Source: JBCCMB01 sp039026555 (GTDB lineage: Bacteria > Pseudomonadota > Alphaproteobacteria > Caulobacterales > Hyphomonadaceae). From it: a stretch of DNA of 14,921 bases. The stretch covers positions 1 through 14,921 of the forward strand of contig JBCCMB010000062.1 in the NCBI GenBank assembly GCA_039026555.1, read 5' to 3'. The notes beneath the pieces were generated by a model. The model did no database searches. It was given only the letters and a program-made list of their open reading frames with translations, and was not told the origin of the DNA. Position numbers and translations under genes: made by a program. Positions 1 to 7,451 of the stretch are shown here, piece by piece (position 1 is the first letter of the stretch; every line of letters starts with the position of its first letter).

Positions 1-1263
1 AGAGCCGACATTCGGCGTTGTCGCCACACCAATCAATGGATCCGGGATTAAAGTCGGTTCGAAGATGTTCGTGACAAAGATTTCGTTGCGAGCCGTCTCA
101 TTATTGTCGATTTCAACATCTGTCTGATCCACCCCGATCAGTATTTGGTGCTCAAACGGCCCGGTATCGAATTCTGCAATTAGATCTGCGAAATAGGTGG
201 TGTAGTCCCATCGATTGATTCGTCTGCGCGCGCGGATGGCGATGTCGCCGGTCGCAACATCGAAGGTATTCGCGAGGTATTGGTTGTCGTACCGATCGCG
301 CTTGTAATCCTGAATGCTCGCGCCCGCTCTAACCGAGAATATGTCGTTTATTTCATGGTCAAGCGCGGCATAGTAATTGGTGACTGTCGAATCGTATTTG
401 GTCCAGGGCTGGTTGACGATCCGCTCATAAGACTGGCCGCTAAAATCGCCCGTCACATTCACAAGCCCGATGTCTTGCGGCCGGTCATCATCGGTATAGT
501 CGTAGTTGACTAAGATGCTTGTTTGATCCGAGAGCTTCCACTCCGCAGCGAAGGAACCAATCACGCGTTCAGTTTGAAACGCACGATCCGCGGCGAATTC
601 CCGAAACGAGTCCGATTCTTCAAAAACGCCATTGACGCGATAGGAGAGTGCGCCTGCGGGCCCGCCTTCGAACACGGTCCCGCTATGGTCGAGCGCGAAG
701 TGGTTGAAATTGTCGCTTCCGACCGTCGCTTTGAGCGATGTGAACGGATCATCGCTCGGACGTTTCGTGATCATGTTCACAATGCCGCCGGGCGCCATGG
801 TTCCATAAAGGACGGAGGAGGGGCCCTTAAGCACCTCCACGCGATCGAGCGTTTCTACCGGAACAGATGCGAGATGGAAAAACGATCGCCCATCTCGAAA
901 ATAATTGCTTCCATTCGACAAGTTGAAGCCGCGTATCGAATAGGATGAGTAAGCGCCCAGGAAGTTGTTGGCTTTCTGAACGCTCGCATCATTCTGCAAG
1001 ACTTGATCGAAACGAAAAGCTTGTTGGTCGGCGATTAGGTCGGAGTTAATCACGAAAATCGATTGCGGCGTTTCTATCACCGGAATTTCAAGGCGCGTCG
1101 CCGATACCGCAGTGTCGTCGTAGTAACTTTGTTGGCCGTCGACAATGACGGTGTCGAGCTCCCGCTCTGCTTCGTCCGCGTCCCCAGACGATTGCGCAAT
1201 GGCGGCAGCCGATAAAATCGTAGAAGAGAGAAAGGCGCAGACGAGCATTGGTCGCGTTAACAT
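1..1263 (-). CDS. TonB-dependent siderophore receptor, C-terminus beyond the window edge
   Basis: Outer-membrane receptor of the FhuA/FpvA-like ferric-siderophore class, open to base 1, so only the first 421 residues are present. I translated it by hand from the ATG at 1263, which has an AGGGA ribosome binding site six to seven bases upstream. Residues 1-24 form a Sec signal peptide with likely cleavage after AIA. A TonB-box-like LDTVIV lies at 37-42. The plug carries ETPQSIFVIN at 64-73 and the family signature VEVLKGPSSVLYG around 142-154, followed by APGG. After about residue 170 the sequence shows barrel-like alternation. A complete member would be about 700 residues, so roughly 280 are missing to the left. 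It lies 63 bp downstream of a PepSY reductase-like gene on the same strand, a pairing like foxA/foxB. A Fur-box-like palindrome fills the gap. The ligand cannot be told from sequence. Confidence 0.95.
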   Translation of the reverse strand, partial: MLTRPMLVCAFLSSTILSAAAIAQSSGDADEAERELDTVIVDGQQSYYDDTAVSATRLEIPVIETPQSIFVINSDLIADQQAFRFDQVLQNDASVQKANNFLGAYSSYSIRGFNLSNGSNYFRDGRSFFHLASVPVETLDRVEVLKGPSSVLYGTMAPGGIVNMITKRPSDDPFTSLKATVGSDNFNHFALDHSGTVFEGGPAGALSYRVNGVFEESDSFREFAADRAFQTERVIGSFAAEWKLSDQTSILVNYDYTDDDRPQDIGLVNVTGDFSGQSYERIVNQPWTKYDSTVTNYYAALDHEINDIFSVRAGASIQDYKRDRYDNQYLANTFDVATGDIAIRARRRINRWDYTTYFADLIAEFDTGPFEHQILIGVDQTDVEIDNNETARNEIFVTNIFEPTLIPDPLIGVATTPNVGS

Positions 1264-1304
1264 GATCATTCCCTTTTTAGGCTTCGGCTGGAGCCGTACC
1301 ATTA

Positions 1305-1325
1305 TGAGAATGAATGTCAATCGCA
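1305..1325 (-). promoter_or_regulatory. Fur-box-like palindrome ahead of the receptor at 1263
   Basis: TGAGAATG, five bases, then CAATCGCA. The arms match as inverted repeats at six of eight positions, with the same 8-5-8 spacing as the perfect site at 2944-2964. It lies entirely in the 63-bp gap between the PepSY stop and the receptor ATG, about 42 bp ahead of the start. The receptor may therefore have its own iron-responsive promoter. Fur is the likeliest binder by resemblance, which is inference. Confidence 0.5.
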
Positions 1326-1326
1326 T

Positions 1327-2931
1327 CTATGGGAGTGTGCTGTCGGTTCCGCGTCGTGTGCTGGAGGGCTGGTTAGGTAGAAGGGTTTGAAGAGACCAAT
1401 CGAACTCAAGCCGTCGGCCCGAGGCCAATACAATCGAGGCCTCGAGTTGATCCGCCTCGGCGATCTCCTCTGGGGAGAATGACGCCGGGATCGCCAGGCG
1501 CGCCACTTGAAATGGCACGAGCGCTTCGACTTCGCTTCCCAATAGATCGCCGTCTTTAGAAAGAGAGATTCTTGCAGACTTCGCATTAATTCGAACGCCC
1601 TCTACGTTCATTCCGATGAGAAGATCGCCGGTCAACGCTCCAACGGAGGACGCGGCGAAACGAGGCGTCGCCGTGATATTGCTCACGCTCGCAGACGCGA
1701 GGATCTGTTCGGATGCGGGCGGCTCGGGAAAATCATAGCGTTCAAAATAATGGTATCCAAAAAACGCGGCGAGCATAAACACAGGGAAGGTGCCGATTTG
1801 CGTCCGACTGACAGAGATGTTTTTGAGACGTTTGTAAGTCAGCCAGACGCCCGTCCCGGACAGCCCCGTCATGGCCGCGCCAAATATAAACCAGATCAAC
1901 TTTGTCGGAAGGCCGCCAAAGAACCCAAAATGGATCGGGTCGGCGGTCTCATTAAGCCAGGCCACCCAACCAATATCCTCGGAATACTGGATCTTGAGCG
2001 GTTCCAGATTTGATGGATCGAGATAGACTTGGTTGGCCCGATTACGCAGGATCGGGTTCCCTCGGCTTCCATTCACGAGAATCGGCGCGCTCGCGCGAGC
2101 GGAGAAGATGATATTGTCGATCTTTAAGCTCGGCATAGCCGCCTGCGCCGCGCGGATGATATCGTCCGTATCGTGGTCGGGAAACGTATCGCCGTAACTT
2201 GTCGCCTGCGCCGCCGTGATCACAGGTCGCTCGGGCACGAATTGCGCGTCTCCGAACCGCGCGCTCCATTCCGCCAGATACCACATGCTCGTTACAATGA
2301 TGACGACGAAGAACCAGATGCCCCATAGCCCTGCGGCTTTGTGCGCGTCTCCAACAGCCGTGCGCACACCTTTTGACAGACGAATGCGGGTCATGAGCGT
2401 GCGCCAGTTTCGAGATGTTTTGAGCCCCGTATATAGGGAGATGCACAATACAAATGCCATTGAGCAGACAATTGGCAGACCTATAAGGCCGGGCATAAAC
2501 AAGTATCGATGCAAATCGCGGAAGAAGCGCTGCACGGTAAGCGGGTGGGTCGCCCCGGTGACTTCGCCCGTCCACTGATCGACATGTACGTAGCGGCGTA
2601 CGCCATAAGGGTCGACGACGTCGGCGCGGTAAGCGAAATGATCGCCCATCATCGCCTGAAAACGCACGATCGTGCCGTCAGGATAGGCCGATTGCACCGA
2701 CGCCGTCATGTCACCCCATGACACCATCTCGCCATCAGGCGCGACCTTCATGTCGTGTTGAAACAACCAGTCAATCTCATTGGAGATGGTCGCAATCGTT
2801 CCGGTAAAAAGCACCACGAACATGATCGTGGCTAAATGAAATCCGACCCATGTGTGGAGTTCATAAAGCTGTTTCCTGGCCGACTTCTTCTTTTGCCTGA
2901 TTGCAACCGAAGCGCGATTTACGGTAGACAT
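1327..2931 (-). CDS. PepSY_TM membrane protein, FoxB/PiuB-like putative siderophore reductase
   Basis: Inner-membrane protein of the PepSY_TM class, 534 residues from the ATG at 2931. A TTG four codons upstream is also open but overlaps the regulatory palindrome, so the ATG is preferred. Five hydrophobic helices are visible at about 29-50, 148-170, 202-222, 343-365 and 381-395. Conserved-looking histidines sit at 26 and 32 (LHTWVG and next to it), 141 (DLHRYL), 197 (DAHKAAG) and 334 (DPIHFG). PepSY-like stretches lie in the loops, for example HVDQWTGEV at 116-124 and DDIIRAAQAAMPSL at 256-269. FoxB-type members are heme b proteins that reduce siderophore iron at the periplasmic face. That role is inferred here from the family and from the receptor gene immediately downstream. 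Unusually, about 135 residues follow the last helix, looking beta-rich and soluble. A TGAT sequence at 125-128 falls in the long first periplasmic loop. Confidence 0.88.
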   Translation of the reverse strand: MSTVNRASVAIRQKKKSARKQLYELHTWVGFHLATIMFVVLFTGTIATISNEIDWLFQHDMKVAPDGEMVSWGDMTASVQSAYPDGTIVRFQAMMGDHFAYRADVVDPYGVRRYVHVDQWTGEVTGATHPLTVQRFFRDLHRYLFMPGLIGLPIVCSMAFVLCISLYTGLKTSRNWRTLMTRIRLSKGVRTAVGDAHKAAGLWGIWFFVVIIVTSMWYLAEWSARFGDAQFVPERPVITAAQATSYGDTFPDHDTDDIIRAAQAAMPSLKIDNIIFSARASAPILVNGSRGNPILRNRANQVYLDPSNLEPLKIQYSEDIGWVAWLNETADPIHFGFFGGLPTKLIWFIFGAAMTGLSGTGVWLTYKRLKNISVSRTQIGTFPVFMLAAFFGYHYFERYDFPEPPASEQILASASVSNITATPRFAASSVGALTGDLLIGMNVEGVRINAKSARISLSKDGDLLGSEVEALVPFQVARLAIPASFSPEEIAEADQLEASIVLASGRRLEFDWSLQTLLPNQPSSTRRGTDSTLP

Positions 2932-2943
2932 AAATACCACCAA

Positions 2944-2964
2944 TGAGAATGATAGACATTCTCA
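2944..2964 (-). promoter_or_regulatory. Perfect Fur-box-like palindrome ahead of the PepSY gene
   Basis: TGAGAATG, spacer ATAGA, then CATTCTCA: two perfect 8-bp inverted arms ending 13 bp upstream of the PepSY ATG at 2931. Sequence and geometry resemble Fur operators of Gram-negative bacteria. Its position close to the start codon suits repression of the PepSY-receptor unit when iron is plentiful. Binding by Fur itself, rather than another iron regulator, is inference. Confidence 0.7.
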
Positions 2965-3602
2965 ATAACAGTTTGCAAAATTTTTGGCCATTCGGTTTTC
3001 TCATGGAGCGCAGGACTCGTCTTAAGCGGCCCAGCGCCGCTCAGAGGTATTTGAGGGCCCCTTTTGCGACCGCGCAAATTTGCATCTCCTGACAATCGCC
3101 CATTACATGCTCGCTGCGATAAAGACGAGGGAATCAAAATTCGACCGCCAAATCGCGGGCATTTTCAACTCAGTCGACCCAAGCATAGGAATTGACCGTC
3201 ATGTCCCCAAGCCAATTTCTAAACTTAGTCTGATCAGCTCCCGCGAAAGTGCTCCATGGTTTGAATGAGTTCCGGCTTCAGGAATGGAGCTGAGAAAAGG
3301 GCAAGAGATCGACGCCTGAGGAGATCGTCAAGAAGCTTAGGGAAGTCCAAGTTCGGCTGAGCCAGGACAAGACGGCAGGCCAGGCGGGACGGGCGATTGG
3401 CGTGACCGAGCAGACGTATCATCGCCGCAAACTGCACGACGTTGCGAGTTGCCTTAACATCGCGAAAGGCGGGATCGAGCGCAAGATCGCTTCCTTGAGG
3501 CTCGGCTCAGCCGACATTGCCCACGTGACGTATTGATGTCGCTTGGCGGGTTCTTCGACATATCGCTAAACCTAAAACCAGGGCAGGGCGGTCTCACCTA
3601 AA
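2965..3602. other. Gene-poor gap with a transposase remnant
   Basis: This stretch separates the PepSY-receptor unit from the MFS gene. Apart from the decayed IS3-type OrfA fragment at 3294-3536, I see no credible gene. A 62-codon rightward open frame at 3080-3268 and a 67-codon leftward one at 3234-3437 have no recognisable motif or convincing ribosome site. No clear terminator follows the MFS stop at 3603. The gap looks like an old insertion or junction scar. Confidence 0.55.
3294..3536 (+). pseudogene. Remnant of an IS3-family transposase OrfA (helix-turn-helix part)
   Basis: Reading frame 3294-3536 encodes a stretch beginning RSTPEEIVKKLREVQ and continuing to GVTEQTYHRRK at about 3399-3431. 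This closely resembles the N-terminal helix-turn-helix of IS3-family OrfA proteins, which typically read like 'EEIV.KLREAEV.LA.GKT...A.R.IGVTEQTYYRWRKEYGG'. An in-frame TGA at 3291 lies just upstream and no ATG, GTG or TTG start is available ahead of the motif. Similarity is lost after the RRK, where the usual coiled-coil region should begin. No OrfB and no terminal inverted repeats are visible nearby. I read it as a dead fragment, in an otherwise gene-free gap. Confidence 0.72.
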
Positions 3603-4883
3603 TTAGTCGGACAATTCCAATATCAGGCGTGCTGCGGACAACGCCGATAAACTCAAAGCGGGGATCGCTACCAAAATGATCGCCGGCAGCAAATCGTTTT
3701 GCAGGAAGGCGTCAGACAACGCCCCAGCTAACAACGGTCCTGACGCAGAGAAAATAGAGACGAGGAAGCTCCAAACAGCGAAGCTGCGCGCCCTCAGCGG
3801 CGGCGGGACGAGATCCTGTAACATGGTCGGTATAAGTGCGTTCGCAGTCGCGGTTGAGAACATGAACACACCGACCAAGATGTAGGCGTGCTCGACGTTT
3901 GACGTTGCAACCAGCATGAACGAAGCGGGAACGGCCAACGAGACGCCGAACGCCATTACGGCCGGCCGAGACGCGCGCGCGAATCTCCGGGCGAATAGTC
4001 GGTCCAGCAATCCGGCGGCTGGGATGCTGCCGGCGCTGACGATGAGCAAGATGACGCCCATCGCTTGGCCTATGCTCGCGATATCCGCCTCGAACCGTCT
4101 TTCTAGGGCGAGCGCTATCAGCTGGTTAAGCGCCTGTACGGCGACCAACAAACATCCCGCAACGCCCAAAAACAGGACAATCACTCGGCGTCGTTGGCGT
4201 AAGAATGTACCGATGGAAACCGGACCTGAGGAGTTGAAAAACCCTGGATATCGCGGCGGATCTAGCGTCAATAGCGCCAGGAGCAAGAGTGGGAGACCTG
4301 AAAGTGAAATCAGCAAAAAGCCCTTGCGCCATGGCTCGATGGAAAATGGGAAAATTGCGTCTCCGGCGCCAATTATTGCGGCCCCAAAATAGTATCCACC
4401 GCTCGCGCCGGCGGCCATAATTGCCGCAAATCCCAAATTCGCGAGCACGCGGTCCTTTTCCGGCGAAAGGTCCGGTATCATTGAGTAGACAAGCGGGATC
4501 ATTGCAAATTCAAGGATGCCCGCCGACGATCGCCCCAAGAAAAAGAGTTCAAAAGTAGGGGCGAACGCGCTCAGCACCATCATCGTCGTCGATGCGGTTA
4601 TGAGACACAGAAGGATAAGCTTGCGCGAGAACTTATCGACGAGCCTCGATAGCGGTATGGCGAACAAGCTGCCGACAAAAAAGCCGGCTAGGCCTTGGAC
4701 GGCTCCAAGCGCAGCGTCGCTGACGCCGAAAGCGCGTTGCATGGCGGAGAGCGAGAGGCTTTGAACGCCCTGGTCGCTTAGTTGTACGCCGGCGGACAAG
4801 CCCAAGACGATGATTGTGAATACGGCTCTGGACGTCCATGTCTCAGGCGTCAAACCTGCGGTTGTCGATGCCGATGACGCCAA
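3603..4883 (-). CDS. Major facilitator superfamily transporter
   Basis: Hydrophobic protein of 426 residues with the spacing of about twelve helices expected for the MFS. A motif-A-like loop, SRLVDKFSRK, lies at about 79-88 after the second helix, and a central loop follows the sixth helix near residues 205-230. The start is TTG at 4883: no ATG or GTG lies between it and an in-frame TAA upstream, and a GGAG sits eight bases ahead of it. It lies 98 bp downstream of the receptor at 4982 on the same strand, so the two are probably co-transcribed. MFS proteins next to siderophore receptors can carry chelates across the inner membrane (FptX/RhtX type) or export them. No biosynthesis genes are present, so import is the likelier role. 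This is inferred from context, and the substrate is unknown. Confidence 0.88.
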   Translation of the reverse strand: MASSASTTAGLTPETWTSRAVFTIIVLGLSAGVQLSDQGVQSLSLSAMQRAFGVSDAALGAVQGLAGFFVGSLFAIPLSRLVDKFSRKLILLCLITASTTMMVLSAFAPTFELFFLGRSSAGILEFAMIPLVYSMIPDLSPEKDRVLANLGFAAIMAAGASGGYYFGAAIIGAGDAIFPFSIEPWRKGFLLISLSGLPLLLLALLTLDPPRYPGFFNSSGPVSIGTFLRQRRRVIVLFLGVAGCLLVAVQALNQLIALALERRFEADIASIGQAMGVILLIVSAGSIPAAGLLDRLFARRFARASRPAVMAFGVSLAVPASFMLVATSNVEHAYILVGVFMFSTATANALIPTMLQDLVPPPLRARSFAVWSFLVSIFSASGPLLAGALSDAFLQNDLLPAIILVAIPALSLSALSAARLILELSD

Positions 4884-4953
4884 TGAGCTTGCTCCGAAAT
4901 TCCAGGGCGACCGCCCCAGACGATCCGATTAAGCAGCGTCTTTCAAGGCGGCG

Positions 4954-4971
4954 CGCCCGCCAGACCGGGCG
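4954..4971 (-). other. Small GC-rich hairpin between the receptor and MFS genes
   Basis: CGCCCG and CGGGCG form a perfect 6-bp stem with a six-base loop in the 98-bp gap between the receptor stop and the MFS start. No T-run follows in the direction of transcription, so it is not a standard intrinsic terminator. It could stabilise the upstream message or damp expression of the downstream gene. It could also be chance. Confidence 0.3.
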
Positions 4972-4981
4972 ATGCGATCCA

Positions 4982-7162
4982 CTAGAATTTGTATTGAAGC
5001 GTCCCGATGATCTGCCGCGGCGCTCCGAAGTTACACCCTGTCGCGCTGGCGCAGCGAGCGCCATATTGCTCATCAAGCAGATTGGATGCGTTTAAAGAGA
5101 GACGCCAGTTCGGCTGGTCGTAGCTGATGATTGCGTCAAAGAGAACAGGGTCGTCGCCATAGAAGACGACGGGATTGAACGGCCCGGGCAAGCTGCCGGC
5201 GCTTTCGCTGACATATCTGACGCCAAGGCCGTAGCCGAGGCCTGCGAAGCGCCCCGTTTGGACATTGTAGTTTCCGAAGAGCGCAACTTTATGCTCCGGC
5301 GTCACTGGAAGCGGCTCGCCCACTTCCAAGGGGTTGTTGTCGTTCTTAGTGACTTCGCTGTCGGTATAGCTGTAGGCCGCGTTGATCGAGAAGCGATCGT
5401 CGATGCGCGTCACCAGCTCTAATTCTACGCCTTGAACTTCAACCTCGCCTGATTGCGTTCCAAAGACCGGCGTCGTGCCTGCCCCGAATGAGACGACCTC
5501 TGTTTGAGTAATTTGGAAGACAGCGGCGCTCGCGAATAGGTCGACCGTGTCGGAGAGGCTGCGGCCGTCATACTTGACGCCGATTTCGATTTGCTCACCC
5601 TCGCTGGGATCGAATTCGTCTCCGCTGACGGCGTCTGTGCCAAGTAGCGGTTCAAAGGAGGTGGAGTAGCTCGCGTACGGCGCAAAGCCGCTCTCGGTCA
5701 CGTAGTTAACGCCAATCCTGTAGGTGAAAGCGTCCTGGTCTGTGCTCGTCGAAGACAATGCATTGTCGATTTCAACCCAGTCCTGCCGCAGCCCCAATGT
5801 TACGAAGAGCTGGCCGATTTCGATCTGATCTTGCACATAAAGTCCCGTTTGCTGGAGCGTTTGATCGTTAAACGCGGTGGGATAGGGATCCGCCGGCTGC
5901 GGCACCGGAGTGAAGACCGGATCAAAAAGGTCGATCGGTTGCGGGTCGAAAAAGAAGCCGAAATCGGCGACGTTATCGACGTCGCGATAGTCGAGCCCGA
6001 CAATCAGCTTGTGCTTTAGACCGCCGGTTTCAAACTCTGCATCTGCGCGCGTGTCCGCCGATAACGCCGTCACATCCTCCGCATAGGTGAAGTTGAAACG
6101 GTTGAGCGTATTGAAAAAGCTTGGAAGCGACGGATCCGTCGTGTTGGCGAAGCCGCCGCCAGCATAGACGTTTTGAGGTGTGCGCTCCTCGTAGTCCGCA
6201 TAACGCACGTTTGCGACAATTTGCAGCGTATCGTTGACGCTATGGGTCAACTCGCCGCCGACGGCGTATTGGTCGCGCTCAAAAAAGTTGTCCGGATCCC
6301 CGATGTTCACATTGATCGGCGTATCGCCATTGGGGTTGAATTCAAGAATGCCTTCCACCGGTAAAAAGCCGTTGAACTCGCCGTTTACTTCGTCGGCTTG
6401 GAATAGTGCGTCGAGATTTAGAACTGTGGCCCCGCCAAGCTCAAACTTTAGCGCTGGAGCTATAAGTAAGCGTTCGGCGTCGACGAAGTCCCGATAGGTT
6501 TCCTGATCGCGATACAAACCGGTAATTCGACCAGAGACGCCTTCGGCCAGCCCGTCCGTCACCGTGCCAGCCAATTCATAGAAATTCTCCGATCCCACCC
6601 GCGCGCGGACTTCGCCGCGCAGATCGTCTTCTACGCGCCGGGTGGTTTGGTTATAAATGCCTCCGGGCGGCGTATTGCCATAAAGGGTTGAAGCCGGCCC
6701 TTTGAGAATCTCTACCGACTCAAACGCGTAAAGATCGACGCCCGTCGCTGCGATTGTCGTCGAAGACGGTGCGACGACGCCATTTATGTATTGCTTGGGC
6801 ACAAATCCGCGCGACGTTAGAAAGTCGAAACGCAGATCCGGTCCATAGTTTTCGCTGGCAATCCCAGCTGTGTAACGCGTCGCTTGTTGGAGATCGAGAA
6901 ACGCGAGCAGATCAATTTGGTCGCGCGTGATGACCGAGACCGATTGCGGCGTCTGTATAAGAGGAATGTCGGTCTTATTGGCGGTGATATTCTCTTCCGG
7001 TACATAGGCTGCGGCGGTGACGATGATCGAATCCAGGACACGCACGGTTTGCACAGTGTCCGCCTCGGCGCGATCCGCAGTTTCAGCGGACGCGCCCGGT
7101 GCTAGGGTCAGTGTGGCGCTTCCGACGAGCGCGGCTCCCATTAGCTTAGATCTGACATTCAT
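4982..7162 (-). CDS. TonB-dependent siderophore receptor, complete
   Basis: Complete 726-residue outer-membrane receptor of the ferric-siderophore class. The ATG at 7162 has an AGGAG ten bases upstream. Residues 1-26 form a signal peptide ending in ASA. A TonB-box-like DSIIVTA lies at 44-50. The plug contains IQTPQSVSVIT at 69-79 and VEILKGPASTLYG at 150-162, followed by PPGG. The rest has barrel character and ends in the aromatic terminus YKF, as outer-membrane barrels do. Cys704 and Cys710 flank a loop before the last strand, as in many FhuA-like receptors. It heads a unit with the MFS gene at 3603-4883 and diverges from the S9 peptidase gene. A Fur-box-like site lies about 100 bp upstream, and a perfect 7-bp inverted repeat at 7205-7223 lies closer to the start. 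This is a different receptor from the one at 1263, with low overall similarity by eye, so probably a different ligand. Confidence 0.96.
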   Translation of the reverse strand: MNVRSKLMGAALVGSATLTLAPGASAETADRAEADTVQTVRVLDSIIVTAAAYVPEENITANKTDIPLIQTPQSVSVITRDQIDLLAFLDLQQATRYTAGIASENYGPDLRFDFLTSRGFVPKQYINGVVAPSSTTIAATGVDLYAFESVEILKGPASTLYGNTPPGGIYNQTTRRVEDDLRGEVRARVGSENFYELAGTVTDGLAEGVSGRITGLYRDQETYRDFVDAERLLIAPALKFELGGATVLNLDALFQADEVNGEFNGFLPVEGILEFNPNGDTPINVNIGDPDNFFERDQYAVGGELTHSVNDTLQIVANVRYADYEERTPQNVYAGGGFANTTDPSLPSFFNTLNRFNFTYAEDVTALSADTRADAEFETGGLKHKLIVGLDYRDVDNVADFGFFFDPQPIDLFDPVFTPVPQPADPYPTAFNDQTLQQTGLYVQDQIEIGQLFVTLGLRQDWVEIDNALSSTSTDQDAFTYRIGVNYVTESGFAPYASYSTSFEPLLGTDAVSGDEFDPSEGEQIEIGVKYDGRSLSDTVDLFASAAVFQITQTEVVSFGAGTTPVFGTQSGEVEVQGVELELVTRIDDRFSINAAYSYTDSEVTKNDNNPLEVGEPLPVTPEHKVALFGNYNVQTGRFAGLGYGLGVRYVSESAGSLPGPFNPVVFYGDDPVLFDAIISYDQPNWRLSLNASNLLDEQYGARCASATGCNFGAPRQIIGTLQYKF

Positions 7163-7204
7163 TCTCGCGAAACTCCTGCTCTTATAGGCGTGGGAGGGCT
7201 TTAT

Positions 7205-7223
7205 TTGGTCTAATTCAGACCAA
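7205..7223. promoter_or_regulatory. Perfect inverted repeat, possible operator in the divergent promoter region
   Basis: TTGGTCT, spacer AATTC, AGACCAA: perfect 7-bp arms, 42 bp upstream of the receptor ATG at 7162. It does not resemble a Fur box. It could be a regulator site, with the AraC-type regulator encoded at 9598 an obvious candidate, or a hairpin in the receptor message leader. No experiment-independent proof is available from the sequence. Confidence 0.45.
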
Positions 7224-7263
7224 CGAAGGCCAACTCACCAAATCGATTCCTAGTGTATGAGAT

Positions 7264-7278
7264 TGAGAATTATTATCA
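7264..7278. promoter_or_regulatory. Fur-box-like 7-1-7 site between receptor and S9 peptidase genes
   Basis: TGAGAAT, T, ATTATCA: the arms match at six of seven positions in the classical 7-1-7 Fur arrangement. It lies in the 289-bp divergent region, about 100 bp from the receptor start and about 170 bp from the peptidase start. It could therefore control either or both. The receptor is the more natural target. Confidence 0.55.
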
Positions 7279-7451
7279 GTTACAGTATACGTCTTGCGCC
7301 CATCCTGATAACCCCTCTATCCGGCCATTGTTTTGCTCTATCGGGCCAAAACTGACGGGATAGGTGGCTTAAGAGTAAGGAATAAGCGTCTTGGTTTCAG
7401 TTGAGGCTGCGTCAGCTTGGCGACGTCGATCTCAAACACATCGGTAGAATA

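Noticed and set aside
280..948. Rightward open frames of 77 and 141 codons
   Set aside because: They lie opposite the well-supported receptor gene at 1-1263 and have no motifs of their own; they are antisense shadows.
3074..3083. Perfect palindrome GCAAATTTGC in the gap after the PepSY start
   Set aside because: A 10-bp AT-centred palindrome is common by chance and it is not placed at a suitable distance from any supported gene start.
3080..3437. Open frames of 62 and 67 codons, and a short leftward frame ending near 3171 with a protein-like look (FRNWLGDMTV)
   Set aside because: No convincing start sites, ribosome sites or recognised family; they overlap each other and the transposase remnant.
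7401..7451. Longer N-terminus for the S9 peptidase from TTG 7401
   Set aside because: The added residues do not resemble the family, and the ATG at 7452 is followed directly by conserved S9A N-terminal sequence.
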